Source: Thermohalobaculum sp038528605 (GTDB lineage: Bacteria; Pseudomonadota; Alphaproteobacteria; Rhodobacterales; Rhodobacteraceae). From it: 40,866 bases of DNA. This document shows, piece by piece, positions 1-7,165 of this stretch. The position numbers and the translations under genes were made by a program. The DNA is taken from contig JBCBEP010000019.1 of assembly GCA_038528605.1 (NCBI GenBank), positions 1 to 40,866 on the forward strand. Reading direction: 5' to 3'. Positions within the stretch are counted from its first letter, which is position 1. The number at the start of each line of letters is the position of its first letter. Below the pieces are notes generated by a model that was given only the letters and a program-made list of their open reading frames with translations, did no database searches and was not told the origin of the DNA.

Positions 1-458
1 ATGCCGAGCGTGCCGCCCGCGGCGATGGAACCCGAGGCCACGCCATCCGGGAACCCGCGCTTTCGCATCTCCGGGATGCCCATCTTGCCGATGGCAGCGC
101 AGGTCGCGGGGCTCGACCCGCTCATCGCGGCGAAGAGCGCACAGGCGCCGAGGTTCGAGATTACGAGTCCGCCCGGGACGCGCGTCAACCACCGGTCCAG
201 CGCTTCGTAAAGGTCTGCGCCGGCGCGGGTGGAGGCGATGGCCGCGCCCATGATGATGAACATCGGGATCGAAAGCAGCGCGAAATTGTCGAGCTTGCCG
301 AAGAACACCTCCGGCAGAAGCTGGAGCGAGCCAATCCCGTCGAAAACGATCAGGAAGCCCGCCGAGACGATGAGCAGGCCGGCGGCGACGGAGACGCCGG
401 AGAAGAGCACGACCACGGTGACGATGGCGACGATGGCGCCGAGAACGAGCGGATCCAT
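1..458 (-). CDS. dctM: TRAP transporter large permease subunit DctM (partial)
   Basis: The first 152 codons of the large membrane subunit of a tripartite ATP-independent periplasmic transporter are present; the rest lies beyond the left edge. The translation is strongly hydrophobic and shows family hallmarks: an N-terminal helix beginning MDPLVLGAIVAIVT, a segment SIPMFIMMGAAIA, and the serine/glycine-rich AAMSGSSPATCAAIGKMGIP stretch followed by a charged loop. DctM is the inner-membrane channel that moves the substrate together with sodium. The ATG lies 3 bases after the dctQ stop, so translation is probably coupled. Identification is secure; the substrate is not known. Confidence 0.95.
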   Translation of the reverse strand, partial: MDPLVLGAIVAIVTVVVLFSGVSVAAGLLIVSAGFLIVFDGIGSLQLLPEVFFGKLDNFALLSIPMFIIMGAAIASTRAGADLYEALDRWLTRVPGGLVISNLGACALFAAMSGSSPATCAAIGKMGIPEMRKRGFPDGVASGSIAAGGTLG

Positions 459-461
459 CCC

Positions 462-1067
462 TCAGCCCTCCCGCGCCGCGGCTTTGGCCTCTTCGGGCAC
501 CGAATTGGAGAGGGTGGCCTCGGGGTCTAGCCCGAAAGGCTCCTCGATGCCGACGAGCATCGCGTACGTGTCTGCCGCGAGCTGCAGGGCATAGAGGCCG
601 AAGCCCACGGGAAGCGCGAGGTAGGGCACCCAGAGCGGCGGGTCCCACGGCGTGTTTGAGGTCTCACCCCAATCCCACGCCTCGTGCCAGAACCCGTAGC
701 CGTGCCAGATCATCGCGCCCACCACGAGGAGCGAGAGGCCTAGGACGATGCAGGCGAGCGCCTTGCGTGCGGCGGCCGGCAGCGCCAGCGGCAGCAGATC
801 GACGTTTACATGACCGCGGAGGTACTGAACGTAAGGCAGCCCCAGCATCGTTGCGGCGATCATCATGTAGGTCACCGCCTCGGTCTGCCAGATCGTGCTC
901 TCGTTCATCACGAAGCGCAGGAAGATCATCTGACAGGTGATCGCAACGGCGGCGACGATGGTCAGTGCGGCCACGATCCCGCAGATCCGGCTGATCATGC
1001 CGATCGCCCAGAGCACGGGGTTGCCCCCGTGGCGGGCGGCGGGGATGGCGTGGGCGGAGCCGGACAT
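462..1067 (-). CDS. dctQ: TRAP transporter small permease subunit DctQ
   Basis: A 201-residue integral membrane protein with four predicted hydrophobic segments, the standard size and layout of the DctQ subunit that links DctP to DctM. The motif FLRFVMNESTIWQTEAVTYM near residues 50-70 is typical: an Arg/Asn-containing turn, then the E-(A/V) membrane segment. A WDPPLWVPYLALPVGFGLYALQ stretch occupies the last membrane helix, and the tail is acidic and soluble. It sits between dctP (100 bases upstream, with a hairpin in the gap) and dctM (3 bases downstream). Confident call by family architecture and neighbours. Confidence 0.95.
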   Translation of the reverse strand: MSGSAHAIPAARHGGNPVLWAIGMISRICGIVAALTIVAAVAITCQMIFLRFVMNESTIWQTEAVTYMMIAATMLGLPYVQYLRGHVNVDLLPLALPAAARKALACIVLGLSLLVVGAMIWHGYGFWHEAWDWGETSNTPWDPPLWVPYLALPVGFGLYALQLAADTYAMLVGIEEPFGLDPEATLSNSVPEEAKAAAREG

Positions 1068-1124
1068 GGCGTCTCCCGACGGTCTGTGGGTGCGTCGCGC
1101 GCCGTGAAAGCGGCGAAGGAGGAG

Positions 1125-1146
1125 GCCCCGGGGTCAGGCCCGAGGC
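1125..1146 (-). promoter_or_regulatory. Hairpin between dctP and dctQ
   Basis: On the transcribed strand an 8-bp stem (GCCUCGGG with CCCGGGGC, one U-G wobble) closes a short loop and is followed by a pyrimidine-rich run without a U tract. Placement directly after the binding-protein gene suggests a 3'-end stabiliser or leaky terminator that allows more DctP than membrane subunits. The structure is seen; the role is inferred. Confidence 0.45.
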
Positions 1147-1167
1147 GCTCGCGTCACGATCTGAGCG

Positions 1168-2151
1168 TCACTCGACCGACAGCGCCAGGTCGAGAAGGCG
1201 CTGGCCCTCGGCATTGCCTTCGAGGAACGCCTTGTACGACGTCTCCTTAGCAATGGTCTGCCAAGCCTGGAAATCGGCCTCGCTCATCTCCGCGATTTCG
1301 ACGCCGTTCTCCGCGAACACCTTGGCAGCGTTCGCGTCCTGGGTCTTCGCTTCCTCAAGGTAGTAGGCCTCGGCCTTCGCGGCCCCGTCCATCAGCGCCT
1401 TCTGCTGCGCCTCGGTCAGTCCGTCGAATGTCGACTTGTTCATGAGGAGCGGCTGGTACATGAACCAGAGCGCGTAGTCGCCGGCCGGGGTGAAGCACTG
1501 CACCTGCTCGTAGATGCGGAAGCTCACGAAGGACGAGGACGAGGTGTTGGCGGCGTCCAGAACGCCGGTCTGCATCGCGTTGTAGATCTCGGAGCTCGCC
1601 ATCGAGGCGATAGAGGCGCCGGCGCCAGCCAGCATCTGCTCGAAGGCCTTGCCTGCCGCGCGGCTCTGCAGGCCCTGCACGTCGTCCGGGGCGGTGATGC
1701 AGCGGTCCTTGCCCGCGAAACCGCCGGCCAGGTAGCCATGCACCAGCACCATCACGTCGTCCTCGGCCATGATCTTCTCGATCTCGCCCATGAACTCGCT
1801 CTCGTTGAGGCGCGCCGCATGGTCGTGGTTCTTCACGAGGCCGGGCATCAGCGTCAGGTTGTACGCAGAGCGCAGGCCGCCGGCATAAGCGAGCGGGAAC
1901 ACCGTCATGTCGAGCTGGCCACGGGCGAGCGGCTTGTATTGCTCGCGCGGCTTGAAGAGCGACTTCGACGGGAAGATCGTGATGTCGAGGCCGACATCAG
2001 CCTCCTTCACGTGGTTTGCCACGATCTCGGCAACCTTGTGGCGCACATCCGAAGTGGACCACTGGTGGCTGAGGCGCAGTTCCTCGGCGCTGGCGGGGAA
2101 GGCGGCGAGGCCAAGAGCCACAGCCGCCGCGATCGTCGCGGTGGTCTTCAT
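1168..2151 (-). CDS. dctP: TRAP transporter substrate-binding protein DctP
   Basis: A 327-residue periplasmic binding protein that delivers an organic acid to the DctQM permease. The start is the ATG at 2151, preceded by a strong Shine-Dalgarno GGGAGGAAAT. It begins with a clear Sec signal peptide (MKTTATIAAAVALGLAAFPASA, cleavage after ASA near residue 21). The family region around DDVQGLQSRAAGKAFEQML contains the Arg that normally clamps the ligand carboxylate, followed by the SSEIYNAMQTGVLDAA motif of DctP proteins. First gene of dctPQM, divergent from the GntR regulator, which probably controls it. A carboxylate or related anion is likely; the specific substrate cannot be read. Confidence 0.95.
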   Translation of the reverse strand: MKTTATIAAAVALGLAAFPASAEELRLSHQWSTSDVRHKVAEIVANHVKEADVGLDITIFPSKSLFKPREQYKPLARGQLDMTVFPLAYAGGLRSAYNLTLMPGLVKNHDHAARLNESEFMGEIEKIMAEDDVMVLVHGYLAGGFAGKDRCITAPDDVQGLQSRAAGKAFEQMLAGAGASIASMASSEIYNAMQTGVLDAANTSSSSFVSFRIYEQVQCFTPAGDYALWFMYQPLLMNKSTFDGLTEAQQKALMDGAAKAEAYYLEEAKTQDANAAKVFAENGVEIAEMSEADFQAWQTIAKETSYKAFLEGNAEGQRLLDLALSVE

Positions 2152-2165
2152 GATTTCCTCCCTTT

Positions 2166-2210
2166 GCCCGCCTGGCGGGCGGTGCACTTAACCCCGGCAG
2201 TTTTCGCCGG
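2166..2210 (-). promoter_or_regulatory. Two small hairpins in the dctP leader
   Basis: The dctP 5' leader holds two inverted repeats: CCGGC/GCCGG at 2194-2210 with a 7-base loop, and GCCCG/CGGGC at 2166-2180, which ends just before the Shine-Dalgarno sequence. They could influence translation initiation or stability. No known riboswitch pattern was recognised. Confidence 0.3.
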
Positions 2211-2251
2211 CTGACTAGAGGTTTTGTCGCACTCGGCGAGGAAGTCAACAA

Positions 2252-2263
2252 ATTGCATACAAT
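2252..2263. promoter_or_regulatory. Candidate GntR operator in the dctP/gntR divergent region
   Basis: The near-perfect palindrome ATTGCATACAAT (one mismatched base pair between the halves) resembles the T-G-T-x-A-C-A type sites bound by FadR-subfamily GntR regulators. It lies next to a minus-strand TTGACT (2243-2248) that could be the -35 element of dctPQM; the matching -10 is weak. It is 57 bases upstream of the GntR start. Binding here would allow both transporter control and autoregulation. Confidence 0.5.
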
Positions 2264-2319
2264 CCCCGTGGTGGCGAAAGCGCTGGACCTTCGGGCGCAA
2301 CGACGCAATCTCGTATCCC

Positions 2320-3003
2320 ATGACCACGGAACGCGCCCATTTGCTGCATGACGGGATCGAGGATCTGATCCTCGATGGGAGCTTTCCTCCGGGGAGCAGG
2401 CTCGACGAGATGTCCCTCGCTGCGCGCTTCGGCGTATCGCGAACACCGGTTCGAGAAGCGCTGCGCAGCCTCTCCACTGCAGGGCTGGTTGAACTGCGGC
2501 CCTATCGCGGCGCGGTGGTGGCGGAGATCGGACCCGGCAGGTTGGCCGAGATGTTCGAGACCATGGCCGAACTGGAAGCGCTCTGCGCGCGCTTCGCGGC
2601 GACAAGGGCGGGCGATGAGGAGCGCGCGGCTATCGCAGCTTGCCACGCGGCCTGCGCGGAGGCCGCGCGCGCAGAGGACGAGGACGCTTACTATTACATC
2701 AATGCGCGCTTTCACGAGGCGATCTGCAACGCTGCCCGCAACGGCTTTCTGGCGGACCAGACGCTGGCCTTGCGCCGCCGGCTGAAGCCCTTCCGTCGTC
2801 ATCAGCTTCGGGCAACTGGCCGGATCAACCGATCGCTCGACGAACATGCAGCCTTGGTTGAGGCCATCCTCGCGGGTGATCCTGAAATGGCCGCGGCGAA
2901 GATGCGGGCGCATGTCCTCGTCCAGAACACTGAGTTTGGCGATTTGCTGGCTGCGAACCGCGCACAGGCCGGCAAGGGCTCGACCGCCGCGGGCGTTCAG
3001 TGA
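2320..3003 (+). CDS. GntR-family transcriptional regulator, FCD domain
   Basis: A 227-residue regulator. Residues about 5-70 form the winged helix-turn-helix (DEMSLAARFGVSRTPVREAL is the classic GntR recognition motif), and about 80-215 form an all-helical FCD ligand domain. The FCD metal-binding positions are recognisable: N-x3-H in INARFHEAI, the His of DEHAALVEAI and the His of MRAHV. Such proteins usually respond to small organic acids and regulate adjacent catabolic or uptake genes. I chose ATG 2320 because homology starts there; an in-frame TTG at 2224 would add 32 unconserved residues. No strong Shine-Dalgarno precedes 2320, so low or leaderless-like expression is possible. Divergent from dctP. 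Confidence 0.92.
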   Translation: MTTERAHLLHDGIEDLILDGSFPPGSRLDEMSLAARFGVSRTPVREALRSLSTAGLVELRPYRGAVVAEIGPGRLAEMFETMAELEALCARFAATRAGDEERAAIAACHAACAEAARAEDEDAYYYINARFHEAICNAARNGFLADQTLALRRRLKPFRRHQLRATGRINRSLDEHAALVEAILAGDPEMAAAKMRAHVLVQNTEFGDLLAANRAQAGKGSTAAGVQ

Positions 3004-3022
3004 GGCAATGAGCGGCGGTTGA

Positions 3023-3964
3023 TCACGCCTCAGCCGCCAGCTTGGGTGCGAGCACTTCAGCCGCTGCGGCTGCCAGAGCGCTGACGAGATGGGCTTTCGG
3101 ATGCCCTTCACGTTCGATCAGGCACAGCGAACGGCTTGCGCCGCTGCCCGGGAGGGGGAGCGAGAAGAGGCCTTGCCGAACGTCAGCACCCGCCCCTGCA
3201 GGGCGTGGCACCACCGAGACGCCGAGGCCGTGGCGCACAAGTGCCTCGATCGCATCCAGTGCATCGACCTCCATGGCCTCCGCCGGGGCGAGGCCGCGGG
3301 CTGCGAGCGCCTGTTCGATCTGGCGGCCGGCCCATGCGCGGCGGCTGAACCAGATGAAAGGTTGATGACGGACGAGGTGGGCGATCTGTTCTTCGGGATC
3401 CAGCCCATCGCCTTCTGCGGCGAGCGACGGGGCTGCGATGAGCTCAAGTGGCTCCTCGACGAGAGGCCGAATGTCGAGCCCCGGGGGCGTGGCGCTGCCG
3501 GCCGGCCGGGTCAGCAAAGCGGCGTCGAGCGAGCCGCTGCGCACCGCCTCGGCCAGATCACCCGAAAGGCCCGCGCGCAAGCGTACGGCGATGCCCGGCG
3601 CTGCCTGGCGCAGATGGGCGAGGGTGGGTGCCGCCAGATGCACGAAGGCGGAGGGGACGACGCCGAGGGTGAGGACCCCGCGCCGTGCGCCCTGCTCCCC
3701 GCCCGCCCCGGCCGCAGCCATTTCTTCCACCAGCCCTGCAACCTGCCGGGCCTGGGCAACGACGGCGCGGCCTTCCTCCGTCAGCCTCGGCGGGCGTGAG
3801 GAGCGGTCGATCAGATCGGCCCCCAGCGCTTCCTCGAGCGCGCGCAGTTGCAGGCTGACAGCGCTATGGCTCAGCCCGATCGCGCGGCCGGCCGCGGTCA
3901 TCCCGCCCTTCTCGGCGAAGGCGATGAGGATGGTGAGCTGTCGGAGCGAGATGTTGGGTGGCAT
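3023..3964 (-). CDS. LysR-family transcriptional regulator
   Basis: A 313-residue LysR regulator. The N-terminal helix-turn-helix is evident (ISLRQLTILIAFAEKGGMTAAGRAIGLSHSAVSLQLRALE, residues about 5-45), followed by the linker helix and a substrate-binding domain from about residue 90 (GVLTLGVVPSAF) to about 300. It converges with the GntR gene (19-base gap) and diverges from the acyl-CoA dehydrogenase-like gene with a 95-base shared control region, the usual arrangement for a LysR activator of the neighbouring catabolic genes. The inducer is unknown. Confidence 0.93.
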   Translation of the reverse strand: MPPNISLRQLTILIAFAEKGGMTAAGRAIGLSHSAVSLQLRALEEALGADLIDRSSRPPRLTEEGRAVVAQARQVAGLVEEMAAAGAGGEQGARRGVLTLGVVPSAFVHLAAPTLAHLRQAAPGIAVRLRAGLSGDLAEAVRSGSLDAALLTRPAGSATPPGLDIRPLVEEPLELIAAPSLAAEGDGLDPEEQIAHLVRHQPFIWFSRRAWAGRQIEQALAARGLAPAEAMEVDALDAIEALVRHGLGVSVVPRPAGAGADVRQGLFSLPLPGSGASRSLCLIEREGHPKAHLVSALAAAAAEVLAPKLAAEA

Positions 3965-4027
3965 CGTTTGTAAATCTCACAGTCTCTCTGAATATTACTC
4001 GCTTCCGTGCGCCTAGCGAACGGTATA

Positions 4028-4048
4028 CTCACATCACGTGTTTGTGAG
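4028..4048. promoter_or_regulatory. Inverted repeat CTCACA-N9-TGTGAG before the acyl-CoA dehydrogenase-like gene
   Basis: A perfect 6-bp dyad spaced by 9 bases lies in the LysR/acyl-CoA dehydrogenase divergent region. Another copy of the half-site CTCACA is at 3976-3981. The dyad runs into the Shine-Dalgarno region of the downstream gene (GAGGGAGGG, 4046-4054), so it could serve as an operator or fold into an RNA hairpin near the ribosome site. A LysR target is plausible; not proven. Confidence 0.4.
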
Positions 4049-4059
4049 GGAGGGCCGTC

Positions 4060-5265
4060 ATGCTGGACATCACCGAGGATCTCGCCGGCAACGTTGCTGC
4101 GGTGCGGGACGAGGCGCGGGCGTTTGCGCAAGACGTTGCCGCGCCGCAAGCGGCGGAGACCGACCGGACGGAGTGTTATCCGTGGGAGATGGTCGCGGCC
4201 ATGCGCGATGCGGGGCTGATGGGGATGACCATCCCGCGCCGCTTGGGTGGCCGAGGCATGCCCCTGGCCGCCGCTGTGACCGCCGTGTCCGAACTGGCGC
4301 AGGCCTGTGGGGTGGCAGGGCGCATCGCGGTGGAGAGCAATATGGGGGCGCTCGGCGCCATCATCGCGCACGGTACCGAGGCGCAGCAGCGCCTTGCGGC
4401 GGATCTTGTGCTGAGCGGGGACAAGCCGGCAATCTGCATCAGCGAACCGGGCGCCGGCTCCGCCGCGACGGAGATGACGACGACGGCGCGGCGCGTTGCC
4501 GGCGGCTGGGTCGTCAACGGGCTGAAGCATTGGATCACCGGGGGTGGCGTCTCGCGTCTCCATCTTGTCTTCGCGCGGATGGTAGAGGACGGGGAGGACT
4601 GTGGTATCGGAGGCTTCCTCGCTGTGCGTGGCGAGACGAAGGGACTGCGCACGGGCCGCCGCATCCCGACAATGGGTCTGCGCGGTATTCCGGAATGCGA
4701 GGTGCATCTGGAAGAGATGTTCGTGCCGGACGCGATGGCGCTCATTCCCGGGGGAGATGGGCGGCGCGGTTTCGCGAAGCTGATGACCGCCTACAACGCG
4801 CAGCGCTGCGGCGCGGCGGCGGTCGCGCTCGGCCTTGGCCAAGGGGCCTTCGCGCATGCGCGGGACTATTTGCTGGAGCGCGAGCAGTTCGGCCGACCGA
4901 TTGCGGAGTTCCAGGGTCTGCAATGGATGCTGACGGACATGTCCATCGGCCTTGCGGCTGCTGAGGCACTCATCGGCAAGGCCACGGTGAACGCAGCGAC
5001 CCGTCCCGGCGGCTTCCCGGAGATGGCGGAGGCGGCGCAGGCGAAGATCCTCGCGGCCGAGACAGCGGTGAAGGTGACCAACGACGCGCTGCAGCTGCAT
5101 GGCGCCGCGGGCTACAGCCGGGACAATCCACTGGAGCGCATGGTGCGCGATGCGCGCATGTTCACGATCGGTGGGGGTACGGCGCAGGTGCTCCGCACGC
5201 AGGTGGCATCCGCGCTCCTCGGCCGGAAGCTGCCGCAGACCCGCGCGGGGCAGGCCGCGGGCTGA
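4060..5265 (+). CDS. Acyl-CoA dehydrogenase-fold protein lacking the catalytic Glu; 3-sulfinopropionyl-CoA desulfinase-like
   Basis: A 401-residue member of the acyl-CoA dehydrogenase superfamily with the usual N-terminal helical, middle beta and C-terminal helical domains. The FAD-contact motif CISEPGAGSAATEM (about 126-139), the GLRGIP loop, EREQFGRPI (about 273-281) and QLHGAAGYSRDNPLERMVRDAR are conserved. The general base is missing at both known sites: the E of the usual Y-E-G-T motif is Gly372 (IGGGTAQ), and the isovaleryl-CoA dehydrogenase-type position is Gln248 (YNAQRC). Arg88 sits where short-chain dehydrogenases have a hydrophobic residue. Gln, Gly and an active-site Arg are the features reported for AcdDPN7, which releases sulfite from 3-sulfinopropionyl-CoA. 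A desulfinase or other non-dehydrogenase role is therefore likely. It is preceded by a strong ribosome site. Confidence 0.85.
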   Translation: MLDITEDLAGNVAAVRDEARAFAQDVAAPQAAETDRTECYPWEMVAAMRDAGLMGMTIPRRLGGRGMPLAAAVTAVSELAQACGVAGRIAVESNMGALGAIIAHGTEAQQRLAADLVLSGDKPAICISEPGAGSAATEMTTTARRVAGGWVVNGLKHWITGGGVSRLHLVFARMVEDGEDCGIGGFLAVRGETKGLRTGRRIPTMGLRGIPECEVHLEEMFVPDAMALIPGGDGRRGFAKLMTAYNAQRCGAAAVALGLGQGAFAHARDYLLEREQFGRPIAEFQGLQWMLTDMSIGLAAAEALIGKATVNAATRPGGFPEMAEAAQAKILAAETAVKVTNDALQLHGAAGYSRDNPLERMVRDARMFTIGGGTAQVLRTQVASALLGRKLPQTRAGQAAG

Positions 5266-5443
5266 GCGCGGCGCCTGGCGGGGCTTGGGCTGTGCCCGGG
5301 GGCGACCGCCGGCCGGGCCGCCACCCGCCCCCGCCCACCCACCAGCGGCTGACGGCCCGGCCGGATGGCATGGTCTCGCGCTCTTGCGGCTTGCGCCGCC
5401 ACTTGCTCTCGTCTTCCCTCAGTGGAGCTTTCGGGAGAGCGCC

Positions 5444-6604
5444 GTGACACCTTTCGATTTTCGCACCACCCCCACGATCGCATGCGGACCGGGCAAGACT
5501 TCGGCGCTGGGCGACCAGTTTCTCGGGCTTGGGGCGACGCGGATCGCCCTCGTCTCCGATCCGGGAGTTATCGGAGCAGGGCTGACCGCTGCGGCCGAAG
5601 CGTCGCTTAGCGCAGCAGGCCTCGGTGTTTTCCGCTGGCAGGACGTGGCAGCGGACCCGCCGGAAGCCGACATCCTCGCTGCGGCGTCGGCGGCCCGCGC
5701 CGAGGGTTGCGATGCGGTGCTTGGCCTTGGCGGCGGTTCGCCAATGGACACGGCGAAGCTGGTGGCACTGTTGCTCGGGACCGACCAGCCACTCGGCGAG
5801 GCATATGGTGTCGGCAACGCACGCGGGCGGCGTGTGCCGCTCATCCTGGTGCCGACGACGGCGGGAACGGGGTCGGAGGTCACGCCTATCGCCATCGTGA
5901 CCACCGGTGAGAACGAGAAGAAGGGCGTTGTGGCCCCGCAGCTTCTGCCCGATGCCGCCGTGCTGGATGCGACGCTGACCACGGGCCTGCCCGCGCCGGT
6001 TACCGCCGCAACGGGCATCGACGCCATGGTGCACGCGATCGAGGCTTACACGTCGCGCCACCGGAAGAATCCTTTGTCGGACGTCCTGGCGCGTGAGGCG
6101 CTGGCGCTGCTGGGCGGCAATATCCGGCAGGCCGTTGCCTCGCCTCAAGATGAGGATGCGAGAGGGGCGATGCTGCTGGGCGCCTGCCTTGCGGGTATGG
6201 CCTTCGCCAATGCGCCGGTTGCCGCTGTCCATGCGCTGGCCTACCCGCTTGGCGGGCATTTCAAGGTGCCGCACGGGCTCTCGAACGCGATGGTGTTGCC
6301 CCATGTGCTGGCCTTCAACCGCGCGGAGCCCGCGGCCGAGGCGGCCTATGCGGAGCTCGCACCCATCGTGTTCCCGTCGCTCGGCGGGCATGACACGGGG
6401 CTGCGGGTGGATGCCTTCATCGAAGAGCTGGCCGCGCTCGGCCCCGAACTGGGCCTGGATGTCACCCTCGCCTCCGCCGGTGTAAGCCACACCCACCTGC
6501 CCATGCTGGCGGAAGATGCGATGAAGCAGCAGCGGCTGCTCGTGAACAATCCGCGGGAGATGACGGCGGAAGCGGCCCTCGACATCTATACACGGGCGCT
6601 TTGA
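5444..6604 (+). CDS. Iron-containing alcohol dehydrogenase (group III)
   Basis: A 386-residue NAD(P)-dependent alcohol dehydrogenase of the Fe-ADH family. The N-terminal Rossmann-like domain carries the GLGGGSPMDTAKL dinucleotide motif (about 95-107) and PTTAGTGSEVTPIAI. The C-terminal helical domain carries the metal ligands in TGIDAMVHAIEAYTS (Asp and His) and in HALAYPLGGHFKVPHGLSNA (two His). The start is GTG 5444 (VTPFDF), preceded by GGGAGAG; further upstream in-frame codons encode GC-rich spacer. It follows the acyl-CoA dehydrogenase-like gene after 178 bases, a rather large gap but probably the same regulon. Substrate unknown: oxidation of a short alcohol or reduction of an aldehyde. 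Confidence 0.9.
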   Translation: MTPFDFRTTPTIACGPGKTSALGDQFLGLGATRIALVSDPGVIGAGLTAAAEASLSAAGLGVFRWQDVAADPPEADILAAASAARAEGCDAVLGLGGGSPMDTAKLVALLLGTDQPLGEAYGVGNARGRRVPLILVPTTAGTGSEVTPIAIVTTGENEKKGVVAPQLLPDAAVLDATLTTGLPAPVTAATGIDAMVHAIEAYTSRHRKNPLSDVLAREALALLGGNIRQAVASPQDEDARGAMLLGACLAGMAFANAPVAAVHALAYPLGGHFKVPHGLSNAMVLPHVLAFNRAEPAAEAAYAELAPIVFPSLGGHDTGLRVDAFIEELAALGPELGLDVTLASAGVSHTHLPMLAEDAMKQQRLLVNNPREMTAEAALDIYTRAL

Positions 6605-6742
6605 AGCCACAGGCGTGGCGATAGGCGTAGCGATGCATGCCTGATGCCTTGCAAGCCGGGGCGCGCCGCGTAACCTGCCCCACACGCTGACGCCAGCGCC
6701 GATACCGGCTGTTTGCACAATCGCTTAAGGGGGAGTTCAGCC

Positions 6743-7141
6743 TTGCGCCTCGCCATCGTCACCGCCCTCGCGGCGGGCAGTCTCGCCCTCGTGCAACCGT
6801 CATTCGCGGCCCACTCGTCCTGCGCTGGGGGGAGCCTGCCGGCAGCGGAGCAGTGCGCCGCGAAAGACGGCGTCCTTTCGCGGATCGGCACGAAGGGCGG
6901 TACCGCCGTGTGCCAGGCGGCCGATGACGCGCCGTTCAGCCTTCAATATGACCGGGTGGCACCGGCCGGCTACCAGTGCTCGCACTACCATAGCTGCGAC
7001 TGGGCGCTGCAGTACGATCCGGAAGCCTGGAAGGCCTTCTGCGAGATCGACGAGGAAGCGCTTGAGGAAGAGGCGACCCGCAAGCTCGAGGAAGAGAAGC
7101 GCCTGGAGGAAGAGCGCGACCTCGACGCCCCGGCGGAGTGA
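6743..7141 (+). CDS. Small exported Cys-rich protein with acidic coiled-coil tail
   Basis: I do not recognise this family. The 132-residue product (TTG 6743 after a GGGGGAG ribosome site) has a Sec signal peptide ending near SFAA, six cysteines in the mature part (two early, one central, three in the QCSHYHSCDW...FC region), and a C-terminal stretch of about 35 residues almost entirely Glu, Lys, Arg, Leu and Ala, which should form a charged helix. The paired cysteines suggest disulfides in the periplasm. A longer in-frame TTG at 6713 would spoil the signal peptide. Converges with the sensor kinase, 24 bases away. Confidence 0.7.
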   Translation: MRLAIVTALAAGSLALVQPSFAAHSSCAGGSLPAAEQCAAKDGVLSRIGTKGGTAVCQAADDAPFSLQYDRVAPAGYQCSHYHSCDWALQYDPEAWKAFCEIDEEALEEEATRKLEEEKRLEEERDLDAPAE

Positions 7142-7165
7142 CCCGGTCGCCGGTCCTGGCGCGCC

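Noticed and set aside
5162..6718. A 518-codon minus-strand frame opposite the Fe-alcohol dehydrogenase
   Set aside because: Arg/His-rich antisense artefact of third-position GC bias.
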